The notes under the pieces are model-generated. The model searched no databases, was not told the origin of the DNA, and was given only the letters and a program-made list of their open reading frames with translations. Below are positions 28,101 through 39,101 of a stretch of DNA of 64,000 nucleotides, piece after piece. The stretch's first letter is position 1, and every line of letters begins with the position of its first letter. This DNA is from Spirochaetales bacterium (GTDB lineage Bacteria; Spirochaetota; Leptospiria; Leptospirales; Leptonemataceae). The translations under genes were made by a program, and so were the position numbers. The DNA lies in NCBI GenBank assembly GCA_024233935.1, contig JACKOY010000003.1, positions 369,189 to 433,188 on the forward strand. The letters are read 5' to 3'.

Positions 28101-28195
28101 AAGTGCACCACCCGGTTCCAGAACGTGACCACCATAGCGGCAGAGGATGTTCCCAGGCGGCGCAGTTTCTGTAGCATCTTCTGGATCGTACTCAT
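22097..28195 (-). CDS. Bacterial alpha-2-macroglobulin, YfhM type
   Basis: This is a very large (about 2032 aa) periplasmic protease trap anchored by an N-terminal TM helix (about residues 170-200, MARSGAILTLGAFAFGGGAV). It has MG domains, a bait region and the thioester motif CTEQ (FPYGCTEQLVSQTFPAV, Cys about 1589), followed by the thioester-helical domain and a receptor-binding-like C-terminus (ending RGRFQIPPPYAESMYDP). ATG 28195 is preferred to the 28309 start, whose 38 extra residues look spurious. The Arg-rich stretch before the TM is unusual. Bacterial A2M works with PBP1C, encoded next door and overlapping, in repairing damage from foreign proteases. Confidence 0.93.
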   Translation of the reverse strand: MSTIQKMLQKLRRLGTSSAAMVVTFWNRVVHFARRLAGFVGAQWQRFVQLLTRAGDWLKGQWHRTAPARSSLARRLAPVGAFLAPLGPVLDRLIPIATRVRRWFFWPFRMLGRAVAACARAVARILRALVGGLSYRPPRWVTALGDGFRALLRSPRESMAAFLNRHRQAMARSGAILTLGAFAFGGGAVCLMFQSRPIEIGYTVTGPGIPNPARDTGPQPLVVRFGASVAPLEAVGRPVTEGVRLNPPVPGQWFWASDRLLRFEPEQHWPIGQNFTIQFEEELHIDTVALQEYSAGFQIAPLVARVTKIEYHVDYEDPTLKRIHATIQFNYPINPEAFADHVSLEKPGGLLGSESSYEFQVTFNEYNTEAYVVSEIIDIPPETLSLRLTLEAGVVPARAGPGLAQAVQAEVEIPGRNTLFRIASARVTIVRNPDQVLEQVLVVETVGEARSETVLSGMQAYVLPADRPAVAGMNAARNHSWNPEEIGPEVLAASARVNFEVIPADREFSTLHSFRFGAPENRFMYVRIPAGLQNYAGYVLANNFDVTTRIQAFPRQVAIMQQGSVLSLQGERKLSIIASNVRAVRIEVMRVLADEINHLASQTRGNFESPVFSNYNFSSANISERFVEEKLLGEPEPGKMQYLSFDFSRYLARSQQQTGLFFLKITSYDPRPEAEQNREGQRAERPATDQRFILISDLGFIVKEGSAGQQQVFVQSIASGLPRAAVDVQVLGRNGLPIASGRTDATGAAALGTLADFQNEQEPVAFVLRSGTDVSFMPFRRPDRQVNLSRFDIGGARGVDRPESLQAFLFTDRGLYRPGDEMRAGIVVKSGNWNPGITGVPLEASIVDARGLEVYQEKLRVGTAGMNELRYRTDRFAPTGTYQLQLFTVRDNEQRGTLLGSSSFQVEEFQPDRMKVSVSLSREPSVGWTGPEELNGQVRLRHLFGAPAAEHRIRARVVLSPASISAPSLRGFVFHDPDAGTRQFSEELPEALTDAEGEATIELGLDRFEGGTYRLTFYAEGFERTSGRSVAAAKSILISPLNFVIGYRTDANLGFLRRGSVATLRLLAVDRNLTTTAADNLTARIIETRYVSALTKQPDGSFRYSSVLREIEHSNSSLTIPAGGLNYSLPTTNPGSFRLVITNEAGVELHRVPFTVAGAANLAGRLDRETELQIRLNKTDFAPGEEIQISIIAPFTGAGLVTIERDRVYAHRWFQTGTNSTVTSIRVPPDLEGNAYINVAFVRSLTSEEIYTSPLSYGVAPFSVSRDRRSNTVQLETPDVARPGEPFRIRYSTRRPGRIVVYAVDEGILQVAHYETPDPLGWFFRKRALETTTTQILDLILPEYSIVRRVAGIGGGGDAALGLNLNPFRRREQEPVAYWSGILESGPVPREVTYNVPDYFNGSLRVMAVAVSDSALGSNDRAALIRDHFILQPGVPTFVAPGDEFEVSVGVTNNLPGSGQNPLIFLSLEAEGGVTIGGEAERAVRVPEGREQVETFHVFANDAPGVANLRFRAVAGVYQSQQTVGMSVRPIVPYRTTLRGGLIQDDEESLEVSRNMFEEKRTLAVAVSRLPLGLARGLVHFLNEFPYGCTEQLVSQTFPAVVLRGHPELGIVSENVRASVERTISVLRARQNSEGAFGFWAANSYVSSYQTVYALHFLTEAKERGFHVPAEMLDRGFAYLNSLAMDGGAPARDRAYAIYVLTRNGAVAARAISSLKETLRGVDGWEQDLTGVYLAGAYRLLQQDEEARDLISDFDMGERPSDYSVFYDAGLANAAYVYILGRHFPEMLGEVAGDSLVNLLAPLSEGRYNTINAAHLVLALDSLVRAAETLSESEVSIAEVQQSGERRSPLALRPGLFPVVSFSDRATGIEIRNRSSFPLFYQLIEAGFDRETPSSEVREGIEVTRTYFSEQGSEISEAQPGDNITVRLRLRAHEGRQTNIAVVELLPGGFEPVIQEARDRDGSWRPQHIDVREDRIVLYGTLENSVQEYSYEMRAVNRGRFQIPPPYAESMYDPKIRATRSTPGSFVIRDDE

Positions 28196-28339
28196 GAACC
28201 GAAGCTGCGAGGCGTGGCTCCCGGTTGCAAGCACAGTCCCCGGCTTGCCCGCGCAAACGCACCAGAGGCGTCCGAACCCAAAAGCAACGCCGCACCCGGA
28301 ACAGGTCACTGCCCGAATTGCTGCTCGGTAATCCGGGCT

Positions 28340-29302
28340 TCAGGACTGCCCGGTCGAGGGCGGAGCCGCGGGCGAGAAGAGCGGCTCTTCGGTATGCCGA
28401 ACGGGCCTTTGCCAGGCCTCCGAAAGCAGCGGGATCAGGTCACGCGGGGTAATGCGGGCGCTCTGGATCAGGCGTAATGGCAACTTCTGAATTGCTCCGT
28501 CGTTGCTGGTGACATACAGATCATCTTCAAAAAAGCGCATGCCCTTCACGGAGCGCTCGGTCCGGCGCAACTCCAGCTCAGAAATGCGTGCGACCGGCCA
28601 ATCGATCAAAAGCTTCACAACCGATTGAGCCCTGACACGATCGACGGCGAATCTGACCCGGGCCGGCACGCGTCCGGCCACATAAAGTCCGATCCCGTAA
28701 GCCGCTCCCAGAACCACCGCAAAAAGCAAAGCCGGCCAGGTTTCGAGAACCGGTTTTCCGGACACAAACACTTCTTCGAGTGCAAGCCCGATAATCGGCA
28801 GGATGAAGACACTTGCCAGGAAGATCAGAATCCAGAACTCCAGTCGGCGATCTCCACTCAGCGGCAAACGGGGCACAGCGCGTGCAAAGGCCGGTCCGGC
28901 CCGCTCTTTGAGCGCGGCCTCAATTTTCGGAAAAACGCTCACATTGCGCGGAATCGCAATCGAACCGCCCGGCCCGCGCAGAATCAGATTCATGCCGGCC
29001 AGCCGCGATTCCTGCAGGCTGACCACTCTGAGTTCCGAAAACGCAATGCGGCGCGTCACACCGGGCATGCGCAAAAGCACGGCGTCCTTTGTAATCGTGA
29101 GTTCTTTCAGGCCGCGCTGCAGAAGAAAGAGGCCGATCAACACAAACGGGAGTACCGCTCCCAAAGACAAAAGCCAGATAAGCGGCGGCCGCTTCTCAAT
29201 CAGAAGCACCAGGAGCAGAACCAATGCCAGCACGATTCCGCAGGCAGTCACGATCACTCCGGCGATTGTCAGGGGACCCCGAATTTGAAAGCGCACGGGC
29301 AT
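28340..29302 (-). CDS. Hypothetical membrane protein with PH-like segments
   Basis: The 320-aa protein has four TM helices in two pairs (about residues 12-35 and 42-62; about 152-175 and 188-210). Each pair is followed by a beta-rich segment (KELTITKDAVLLRMPGVTRR; ERSVKGMRFFEDDLYVTSND) reminiscent of bacterial PH domains (YdbS/DUF304-like). The duplication of a TM-pair plus PH-like unit is visible by eye. The C-terminus is polar. No function can be assigned. It lies upstream of the A2M gene on the same strand. Confidence 0.65.
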   Translation of the reverse strand: MPVRFQIRGPLTIAGVIVTACGIVLALVLLLVLLIEKRPPLIWLLSLGAVLPFVLIGLFLLQRGLKELTITKDAVLLRMPGVTRRIAFSELRVVSLQESRLAGMNLILRGPGGSIAIPRNVSVFPKIEAALKERAGPAFARAVPRLPLSGDRRLEFWILIFLASVFILPIIGLALEEVFVSGKPVLETWPALLFAVVLGAAYGIGLYVAGRVPARVRFAVDRVRAQSVVKLLIDWPVARISELELRRTERSVKGMRFFEDDLYVTSNDGAIQKLPLRLIQSARITPRDLIPLLSEAWQRPVRHTEEPLFSPAAPPSTGQS

Positions 29303-29409
29303 AGCCTGAAAGCAGCGACGAATTCAGCAAGTATTCCTGAACCTTGGGGCTGCGCGCGCAATCCTGCCGAACCTGCCGTGTGACGAATTTCACGCACCTG
29401 GACTGCGAC

Positions 29410-29628
29410 TCATGGCACGGAAACGCGCAAAGCACTCAACTCCAGCGGCCTGCGCTTGCCGCGCAAGAACGCGACCAGAGATCCATCCACGACTCCGTTC
29501 ATTACGTTCCACAGCGTGATGCCCCCGCTCGAATAGCCCTGGTAGGTACTCACGAACGATCCGCCCACGGCGGCCAGAGCCGTAATAGTCAGTACAATTT
29601 TGAAGTTTCGTATCAGCTTAAAGCGCAT
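29410..29628 (-). CDS. Small membrane protein, hypothetical
   Basis: This 72-aa protein has one or two hydrophobic segments (IVLTITALAAVGGSFV; ITLWNVMNGVVDGSLVAFL). It starts 9 bp after the stop of the glycosyltransferase gene, with a tgaggtg ribosome-binding site, so it is probably co-transcribed. GTG 29634 is an in-frame alternative two codons upstream. It resembles the N-terminal membrane part of larger signalling proteins and may be a truncated remnant. No family was recognised. Confidence 0.5.
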   Translation of the reverse strand: MRFKLIRNFKIVLTITALAAVGGSFVSTYQGYSSGGITLWNVMNGVVDGSLVAFLRGKRRPLELSALRVSVP

Positions 29629-29637
29629 GACCACACC

Positions 29638-31173
29638 TCAGATGAACCGTTTGATTTCTGGCCAGAGTTCGGAAAGATCGGAGCGTGGCGCGCGACAGAC
29701 ATAGATCGGAAGCTCCTGTCGAAAGCCCATGCAGTACTCGCAGCGTGCGACACTGGCCACTTGCAGGCTTCCGCAGTATGGTTCCAGATCCGTACGCTCG
29801 TAGCCAACGGCCAGGATCACCCGCGGCGCGCGGCCCGAATCCGGAATCGGCGGTCCCCACTGATAGTAGTTGTTGTGCCCGCTACCGACCGCTGGCAAAT
29901 CACGACCCGAATTTCGCGCCCACTCCAAAGCGCCGGCCATTCCGTAGGAGCTGCCGAGAAAGACGGCCTCAGCACGTTCTGTCTCCGATAGGCTTGCGGT
30001 CGCCTCGCCGGCGGCTTCTACGAGTTCGGGCCAGCCAAACATGCTCGCAAAGTGTTGCGGCATAGGACCCAGGCGGTGATTCTCGAGTTGCGGCGGCTCC
30101 AGGCCCAGAAACTTCTGGTACGCAATGTAATCGGGCGGGGCAAGCAGGGGAAGGCTCATCGGCAAAAGTGCCCCGCCCCCCAGCACAGTGAGTGCGATAG
30201 CGAGACCGCGCAACCCGCGGCGCGCATCGCTAAGTCGCTCGAGCTGGAAGGCGCCCGCCGCAAGCAGCATGGGATAGGCGGGAGCGAAGTAATAGGTTTT
30301 TGCGGCAGTCGCAAGAAACAGGACCAGAAGCGCCAGATACATAAAGGCCAGAATGCGAAACGGTCGCAGAGCTTCTGTAAGCAGGAGGGCTCCCAGACCG
30401 AGCAACCAGAGCGGCGGCAGCAGGGGATGGATTTCGAGAACCTGTCCTACAAGAAAATGGGCGGGCGTGAAGTAATTCTTGAACGCGCGCGCATTCTCCA
30501 TGAACTCCAGGGTTGGCCAGTGGTTCTGGATCTCCCAATATAGATTCGGGGCAAAGAGAACGAGCGCTATCGTGCCCGTCAGGTACGGACCCGGTGTCAG
30601 AAAAAGCCTTCGGTGAGAAGTGAAAAGCAAACCCACCGCTATGGCAAAACCCAGAAAAAGAATCGAGTGCTTGTTCAGAAGGGCCACACCGAGCAGCACG
30701 CCCAGAACGGCCCAGTTTGCAAGTGTCGGTCTTTCGAGCACACGCAAAAGGAGCACGATGCTGCCCGTCCAGAAAACCAGGTCCAGACTGTTCATTGAAT
30801 AGAGCTTGTTCATGCCCAAATAAACCGGCACGATGGCGACCGCCAGAGCTGCAAAAGAGATCCCGAAACACCCGGCGCCCAGACGGTAAGCCAGCCGGGC
30901 AGAAAGAATGACCGTAAGGGCTCCTGCCAGAATCGAAACGGAACGAATTGCGGCCAGACTATCTCCAAAAAGCACGCGAACGAACTTTAAGATCCAGATC
31001 GAAAGCGGTGGGTGATCGACGTAGCCCGATGCCAGTCGATCGCTGCAGGCCAGGTAGTAGAACTCATCGACGAAGTAGCCGTATTCGTTGATGACCAGGA
31101 TCTGGATTGCCGCCCGGACAATCACAATCGCGGCCACCAGCCAGTAGATGGAGTGCAGGTCTTTGGTTTTCAT
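29638..31173 (-). CDS. Glycosyltransferase family 39 (ArnT/PMT-like) membrane protein
   Basis: The protein of about 511 aa has around eleven TM helices. The first periplasmic loop has the catalytic DE (GYFVDEFYYLACSDRLASG) followed by GYVDHPPLSIW, typical of polyprenyl-phosphate-sugar-dependent GT39 enzymes. It probably transfers a sugar from an undecaprenyl carrier to lipid or cell-surface glycan. The C-terminal third is soluble. ATG 31173 is chosen because the hydrophobic helix follows directly; 31203 is an in-frame alternative. The acceptor is unknown. Confidence 0.85.
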   Translation of the reverse strand: MKTKDLHSIYWLVAAIVIVRAAIQILVINEYGYFVDEFYYLACSDRLASGYVDHPPLSIWILKFVRVLFGDSLAAIRSVSILAGALTVILSARLAYRLGAGCFGISFAALAVAIVPVYLGMNKLYSMNSLDLVFWTGSIVLLLRVLERPTLANWAVLGVLLGVALLNKHSILFLGFAIAVGLLFTSHRRLFLTPGPYLTGTIALVLFAPNLYWEIQNHWPTLEFMENARAFKNYFTPAHFLVGQVLEIHPLLPPLWLLGLGALLLTEALRPFRILAFMYLALLVLFLATAAKTYYFAPAYPMLLAAGAFQLERLSDARRGLRGLAIALTVLGGGALLPMSLPLLAPPDYIAYQKFLGLEPPQLENHRLGPMPQHFASMFGWPELVEAAGEATASLSETERAEAVFLGSSYGMAGALEWARNSGRDLPAVGSGHNNYYQWGPPIPDSGRAPRVILAVGYERTDLEPYCGSLQVASVARCEYCMGFRQELPIYVCRAPRSDLSELWPEIKRFI

Positions 31174-31247
31174 GGCCTCATTGTGGCCTGAATCCCCTGC
31201 CATTTCTTCCGGATTCTGAAATCAGACTTCCGGATTTCAAAAAGCGC

Positions 31248-32322
31248 TTATGGATTTCGAAATCCATCGGTCGGGGAACGACGAAAGGCCGAAGGTGTGG
31301 TTCCCGTGATTTCTCGAAAGGCCTGGTTAAACGGCGCCAGAGACTGATAACCCAGATCAAAGGCAATGCGGACAATCGGGAGTTCGGCCGAAGCCGGGTC
31401 AGCCAGCAGGCGGCAGGCCTCGGCGATGCGATACGTGTTCAGGAACTGATTAAAATTCCGAAAGCCCAATCCGGCATTGATCAGGCGACGCAGGCGGTAC
31501 TCCTGGGTGCCCAGAGTGCGCGCCAGTTGACCAATGGTCAGGCCCTCTTTTAAGAACACACGCTCCTTCTTGAGCAATGAATCGAGCCGTGCGTGCAACT
31601 CCTGGTCGACCGATGGCGCGGTCTCCTGTTGCCCGGACTGGATTCTGGCTTTGGGTACGTCGAGAAGCTCGCGCCGGATCGGGAACAGCCAGAACTGCCA
31701 GAGCCCGACCAGACTCAAGATCGCGCACATCTTGAGCAACTCGAGCCAGGTGGGCGCAATGCGATTGCCCAGAATCAGCTCGGCCACAAGCACCACCGAA
31801 ATCACCAGGGCAAACGCCACCAGTAGAAAGCGACGCAGGCGAATGCGCCACTCCACCAGATCGGCGTTTCTTTCGCGCAGAAGTTCCTTCAGGGCCAGCA
31901 CAACAAACACCGCCAGCGGCAATTGCGGGAGAAGGGCATAGATGGATGCGATCGCAGCCGGAATCTCAAGCCCGAGAAGGCCGCGCCGCTCCAGCGTAAA
32001 AAAAAGCCCGAAGCCAAACACAAGACCCAGCACGATAGCGTGGCCTCTTCGAAAGCGAAAGCGATCGTCAAAGAGGGCCGCAGTCAAGAGCCAGAATAGC
32101 GGCGTTGGAAAGAGCGCACCCAGAAGCACAGCTTGAACAACCGGCTCGGATAGACCCACCTGGCCCACAAGCGGCGCCAGCAGGTGCGCGACCACACTCA
32201 AGGCGAAGGCAGCCGAAAGGCAACCGGCCACACTACCGGAACCACTGAAAGCGATCGCCAGAGAAAAGTAACACAGCTGAAAGACCGCAATATAACGCAG
32301 AACCTCGACCGCCGGCAGCACG
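31248..32322 (-). CDS. AraC-family regulator with N-terminal multi-TM sensor
   Basis: The protein is about 357 aa. Six or seven TM helices in the first 220 residues precede a linker and a C-terminal AraC DNA-binding domain with two HTH units (GLTIGQLARTLGTQEYRLRR, and VRIAFDLGYQSLAPFNQAFR followed by TGTTPSAFRR). It is a membrane-embedded one-component regulator. GTG 32322 is taken as the start because the first TM begins soon after it; an in-frame upstream start at 32474 overlaps the SMI1 gene. Its target is unknown. Confidence 0.8.
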
Positions 32323-32470
32323 GCCTCATGCTGCGCGCAGCTCGCTTGAGGGCAAGTGATTCCGTTCGGGATGCGAGGGTGGCTGCCGCCGGCCACCCTC
32401 GCGCACCCGCGGCGCCCCGGGACGCTGGCCCGGTCACCGGAAATTCTATGGCAGTCGCAGACTGGAACAA

Positions 32471-32893
32471 TCAATACTCGCGCAAAGCAACAACAAAATC
32501 ACCAAAGCTTTTTGCGACGAGATGCTGGTGAAGGCCATCCATCTCCACAAAGAAAACCTTTCCCTCCGAATCTAAGCAGAAAAGGCCCCCGCCGGAATCC
32601 CGGCCTACAGGGAGCAATCCAGCCTCTGCTATCAGACCGGGGAAATTCTCAATGTTCCAGCGGAGATCACTGGACTCGACGTCGCGACCGAATCCAAAAA
32701 TCACCTGAACATCTGTCGGGCTCGTTGCCAAACCCTTTACATCGATCGTATCAGGCCATGGCTGGCCGCCGTTTGTCTGGCGCAAGAACGCTTCGTACGA
32801 ACTTGGGAGCGCGTGTTCCCATTTAGAGCGTAGCCACAGTAGATCCCTGGGGGCCAGCGGCTTTCCCGTATTCTCAAATTCGACTTCCTTCAT
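32471..32893 (-). CDS. SMI1/KNR4-family protein
   Basis: The 140-aa protein matches the SMI1/KNR4 (SUKH) fold: LPSSYEAFLRQTNGGQPWP near residue 37, a central VQVIFGFG strand, GLLPVGRDSGGGLFCLD and a VVALREY C-terminus. Members often serve as immunity proteins in toxin systems, but no toxin gene is adjacent and a housekeeping role is equally possible. The start ATG 32893 has a good Shine-Dalgarno (aaaggag). The in-frame extension to 33043 is noncoding in character. Confidence 0.82.
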   Translation of the reverse strand: MKEVEFENTGKPLAPRDLLWLRSKWEHALPSSYEAFLRQTNGGQPWPDTIDVKGLATSPTDVQVIFGFGRDVESSDLRWNIENFPGLIAEAGLLPVGRDSGGGLFCLDSEGKVFFVEMDGLHQHLVAKSFGDFVVALREY

Positions 32894-33058
32894 GGCTCCT
32901 TTTGAAAATGAACCCTGACGGCCCCCCGACCCCGGGTGTGCCCGCGCAAATTTGCTGACCACTTCGTTTACCTCGCGACTATGCGAGAGGTGGGTCGGGC
33001 CACCTCGAGTGCCCGGTCTTTTGCCTGCCGCGCACCAGGCCACGCCTGCAGGCGCGAA

Positions 33059-33220
33059 TCAATCTTTGGTAAAGATAACCCAGACCGCGTGTATGATGCC
33101 GGGCACGTAACCGAAGAAGGTCAAAAGCAGGTTCAGCCAGAAGTGTTTGCCAATTCCGACCTGCAAGAAGACGCCCAGCGGCGGAATAAAGATCGCACAA
33201 ATCAGTCGAATGATGTCCAT
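33059..33220 (-). CDS. YqaE/Pmp3-family small membrane protein
   Basis: This 53-aa proteolipid has two TM helices: IRLICAIFIPPLGVFLQVGI and FWLNLLLTFFGYVPGIIHAV, the standard Pmp3/UPF0057 signature. Family members affect membrane potential and stress tolerance. The start at ATG 33220 has a ggagg ribosome-binding site. It stands alone between the SMI1 gene and the divergent sensor kinase. Confidence 0.93.
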   Translation of the reverse strand: MDIIRLICAIFIPPLGVFLQVGIGKHFWLNLLLTFFGYVPGIIHAVWVIFTKD

Positions 33221-33440
33221 GAAATGCAGTCCTCCCGGAAAGCGGTGTAGCCTGCATCCGCGCGACCGGCCTGCAACCAAAAATCACGCTCCCGCGCAGC
33301 CGCCGTCCGCTTTCGTGTGAACTTGATCCGGTGCCGCAACAACAGGCCGCGGTTCTCCGGGGCAGCGCGAAATCGCGCCACTTCGCCGAAGACGATCCCA
33401 ATGCGGCTTGACCGATTCGGACCGAATCCAATCTTTCGGG

Positions 33441-35135
33441 ATGCTGTTCGGTGTTCGCATTGGGCTGGCCATCTTTCTTGTCACCAGCCTGTTTGTGGGC
33501 GCCGCATCGGCTTATTTCTATCTTTCCAGCCTGGAAAGTCTGCGGGCCCAGATGCGGGAACGGGTGCTCGACGTGGGACGCACCAGCCTGTTTCTTTTTT
33601 CTCCCGAAGAGCGCGACATGATCTCGATCCTGGACCGGGAAAGCGCACGGCTTTCGCTTTTTAGAGATTCGCAATTGCCGGAGATCGAACCAGGCGACAC
33701 GGCCGCCTCGCTGACACCCGAGCAGGTGGCCCGATTGCAGGCGCGGCCCGAATTTCAGACCCTGGTGCAAACCCTGCGCCAGATCAAGAACGGATCCCGC
33801 CCCGCCATAACACAACCCGGACCGCTACCCCAGGCTGCCCTTGATCCCGAACACCCCCCGGTAATTCGCTATGCCTATATTCTTACTTCGCTGCCCGAGG
33901 TGCCCGATCGTCGCATTCTCAAGTTCATTGCCGACGCCGATTACGCTTTTGAAGATACAAACGAAAACGGAGTCATGGACGACGACGAACAACCCACCGA
34001 TGTGGGGCAGCTGTACGGTCTTCCCAGCCCGGAGTTGGAGGCGGCCTTCGATGGAGAAGCCCACGTTGCCGACGAATACTACGAAGACATCTGGGGCACC
34101 TGGCTGACCGGAGCCTTTCCGATTCACGATCGTCGCGGTCAGGTGATTGCGGTGCTGGGCATAGACTACGGTGTCGATAGCGAACTCAATGTTGCCCGCG
34201 AACTAACTTACATCAGCGTGCTGTTTCTGATGGCCGGCATTCTGCTTTCGCTGGCGCTGTCGTTTCTCGTGGCCCGCTGGCTCAGCCGACCGATTGCCGA
34301 ATTGCGGGGCGCGGCCGAGCGGGTGATCGCCGGCGATTTTGGAACACGCCTTACAATGCGCCGCAGTGACGATCTGGGCCTGCTCGCGGAATCCTTTAAT
34401 GCGATGATGAGCGCCATTCAGAGCTCTGCGCGCAAGCTGGCTCAGATGCTCGAGGAACTGGAGAAGTTGAATCGTGTGAAGGACGAGTTTCTGGCCAACC
34501 TTTCCCACGAACTGCGAACTCCACTTTCGATTCTGTACGGTTATGCCGCAATCATGCTGGAACGGGCGCCGGGCAAAGAGCTGGAAGAAATGCACCGGGC
34601 CGCCGAGCAACTCTCGGCCTACGTTAGCGACCTCATTCTCCTGACCGACCTGGAAACCCGGATCGATATTCAACGCAGTCCGACCAGAATCCGGCCCCTG
34701 CTGGATCGGGTTCGAAATGAGCTGGCCCAGACCGCCGAAGAAATGCAAATCACGCTGGACATTGATTGTGATCAAAGTCTGGAGCTCAGCGCAAATCGGG
34801 AACTGCTGTTCAGCGCCCTGCGGCACGTGGTAAAAAACGCCATCGTCTACAGCGAAAAAGGCGGGCGGGTTCTGGTTTCGGTCACCGATGCCAACGACCG
34901 GATTACGATCGAAGTTGTCGATCAAGGCGTAGGCATCGCCCCGGAAGAACAAAGGCGCATCTGGGATCGCTTCTACCGGATCGACACATCGAACACCTAC
35001 AGCGTGAGCGGTGTGGGCACAGGACTTTTCATTGCGAAGCGGGTGCTGGAATTACACCAGGGGACCATCACCGTCACAAGCGAGCCCGGAAAAGGCAGCA
35101 CCTTTCGTCTGGCCCTTCCGAAAAGCCCTGCGTAG
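33441..35135 (+). CDS. Membrane sensor histidine kinase (HAMP, HisKA, HATPase)
   Basis: The 564-aa kinase has TM1 at about residues 5-28, a periplasmic sensor region (30-250) containing a calcium-binding-like segment DTNENGVMDDDEQ, TM2 near 258-280, then HAMP, HisKA with phospho-His in LANLSHELRTPLSILYG, and HATPase_c (VVDQGVGIAPEEQRRIWDRF; GTGLFIAKRVLELHQG). No response regulator gene is adjacent, so it is an orphan kinase. ATG 33441 is preferred over the in-frame TTG 33408. The EF-hand-like loop suggests a metal-dependent sensor, which is inference. Confidence 0.9.
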   Translation: MLFGVRIGLAIFLVTSLFVGAASAYFYLSSLESLRAQMRERVLDVGRTSLFLFSPEERDMISILDRESARLSLFRDSQLPEIEPGDTAASLTPEQVARLQARPEFQTLVQTLRQIKNGSRPAITQPGPLPQAALDPEHPPVIRYAYILTSLPEVPDRRILKFIADADYAFEDTNENGVMDDDEQPTDVGQLYGLPSPELEAAFDGEAHVADEYYEDIWGTWLTGAFPIHDRRGQVIAVLGIDYGVDSELNVARELTYISVLFLMAGILLSLALSFLVARWLSRPIAELRGAAERVIAGDFGTRLTMRRSDDLGLLAESFNAMMSAIQSSARKLAQMLEELEKLNRVKDEFLANLSHELRTPLSILYGYAAIMLERAPGKELEEMHRAAEQLSAYVSDLILLTDLETRIDIQRSPTRIRPLLDRVRNELAQTAEEMQITLDIDCDQSLELSANRELLFSALRHVVKNAIVYSEKGGRVLVSVTDANDRITIEVVDQGVGIAPEEQRRIWDRFYRIDTSNTYSVSGVGTGLFIAKRVLELHQGTITVTSEPGKGSTFRLALPKSPA

Positions 35136-35236
35136 GCCGGCGGGTCACGCCTGCTTGCATGGCCCTTCGGTCATCACAGATTTCGTCCGACCACAGCAAT
35201 GCGGCGCCGTTTTTTTTGGCACTGTCCGTTCGGCAA

Positions 35237-37930
<2,694 letters not shown>

Positions 37931-38060
37931 ACTGCGTGGCTCCTTCAGACCGGCCCGCCTGACCGCGCAGGATTCTGCGCCTCTCGGCGGGGTTGTCCCG
38001 TACTTTTTGCGACCTCAGGACACCGGTTGCCCTCTGAAGCGGCCCGGACGCGTATTTTTG

Positions 38061-38277
38061 TGAAGGAACTGCATCACCGAATCGGATAGAAGGCGCGCCT
38101 GGCCGCCCTGGAGCGCCAAATAGTGAAGGAACTGCTTCACTGCCGGGATCGATGGCGTCGTCGACGGCGCACGTAGCCGGCCGAGATCGGGTCAATAGTG
38201 AAGGAACTGCGTCATCTCTGAGCATGAAACGGGGGTGGCGCTCCCCTGTGGTCCCGAAAACTGGAGGAACTGCATCA
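38061..38277 (-). repeat. Array C: four copies of the 16-bp dispersed motif
   Basis: The motif reads TGATGCAGTTCCTTCA on the minus strand. Copies are at 38061-38076, 38124-38139, 38199-38214 and 38262-38277 (start-to-start 63, 75 and 63 bp). The second has T for A in the GCATCA part, the third G, and the fourth is degenerate (TGGAGGAAC on the plus strand). The DNA between copies is not obviously repeated. The array lies in the divergent space between ppdK and the GNAT gene. Confidence 0.88.
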
Positions 38278-38560
38278 CCTTGAGGCTTTTGCGCCAGGGA
38301 TTGGAGCGGTGGCCCCAGGGCCAGTCTCGCGTAGCGAGACCGAAGCGATAGCGGAGCCGCGCAAAGCCCGGCCCGTCGCCCTCCGGTGGCGACGGGGGCG
38401 CCCCGCAATCCCCGCCTGCAGAAACCGGGCCGGGTGGAATGCCGGGCCCGCTCCCGGCCAGGATCGATTCTTCTGGACGCCCGGAGACCGGCGGGCAAAC
38501 CAGAAGCACTCTTTTCTGGAAGGGCGACGCGGACCCGGCCTGTCCGATTGGCCCCGGACC
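38278..38560. other. Noncoding stretch with two strong hairpins
   Basis: No credible gene is present. Two inverted repeats stand out: GTCTCGC-gta-GCGAGAC (38324-38340) and a 9-bp stem at 38372-38380/38388-38396 with a 7-nt loop. Neither is followed by a T-run, so they are not classical terminators. The ORFs here have Arg/Pro/Gly-rich translations typical of GC-rich noncoding DNA. Confidence 0.6.
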
Positions 38561-39046
38561 ATGCAGATACCGACGGAACCTGAAGCGCTGCACCGAGACC
38601 AGGTGCCGGTGGACCTGCTTCTTCAGGCCGATCCGTCGCAAGAGCGCATCGCAGGGTATCTGGAACGCGCACACTTTTTTGGTCTGCGCAACGAAGCGAG
38701 CTCAGGCCCGGGGCGTGTGGTTGCGATCTCAGGGCTGCTGGAGATTGAACAAAAAGCGCTGGAGATCGTCAATCTTGCCGTAGAGGAAGTCTGGCAACGA
38801 CGCGGGCTCGGCCGGGCGCTCCTCGTGCACGCGATTGATTTTGCAAGAAGAGCGAACGCGCCCTTTCTGCGCATCTGCACGGGAAACTCGAGCGTCGGCC
38901 AGCTGGCTCTTTATCAGAAGTGTGGATTTCGCATGCAGCGCATTTGTCGGGATTTTTTCCTGAAGAACTACGCCGAACCCATTTATGAAAATGGAATTCT
39001 ATGCGCGGATCGTATCGTCCTGGAATACGGGTTGCGTTCAGATTGA
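38561..39046 (+). CDS. GNAT-family N-acetyltransferase
   Basis: The 161-aa protein has the acetyl-CoA-binding motif A: VNLAVEEVWQRRGLGRALLV (about residues 68-87, containing RRGLGRA), followed by motif B with ALYQKCGFRMQ near residue 120. The substrate is unknown. ATG 38561 is chosen because residues before it are low-complexity and not family-like, although the frame is open further upstream. Confidence 0.8.
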   Translation: MQIPTEPEALHRDQVPVDLLLQADPSQERIAGYLERAHFFGLRNEASSGPGRVVAISGLLEIEQKALEIVNLAVEEVWQRRGLGRALLVHAIDFARRANAPFLRICTGNSSVGQLALYQKCGFRMQRICRDFFLKNYAEPIYENGILCADRIVLEYGLRSD

Positions 39047-39101
39047 GTTGATCTGAAAATCTTATGGAATACAGCCGGCACGACAATCAGAGGAGCAAGC
39101 C

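Noticed and set aside
26597..28174. 525-aa plus-strand ORF opposite the macroglobulin gene
   Set aside because: Antisense shadow of GC-rich coding DNA; His/Arg/Gln-rich with no domain, while the minus strand has clear A2M coding.
35205..35222. Terminator after the sensor kinase (T8 run)
   Set aside because: The preceding cggcgccg palindrome has no usable loop, so the hairpin is too weak to call.
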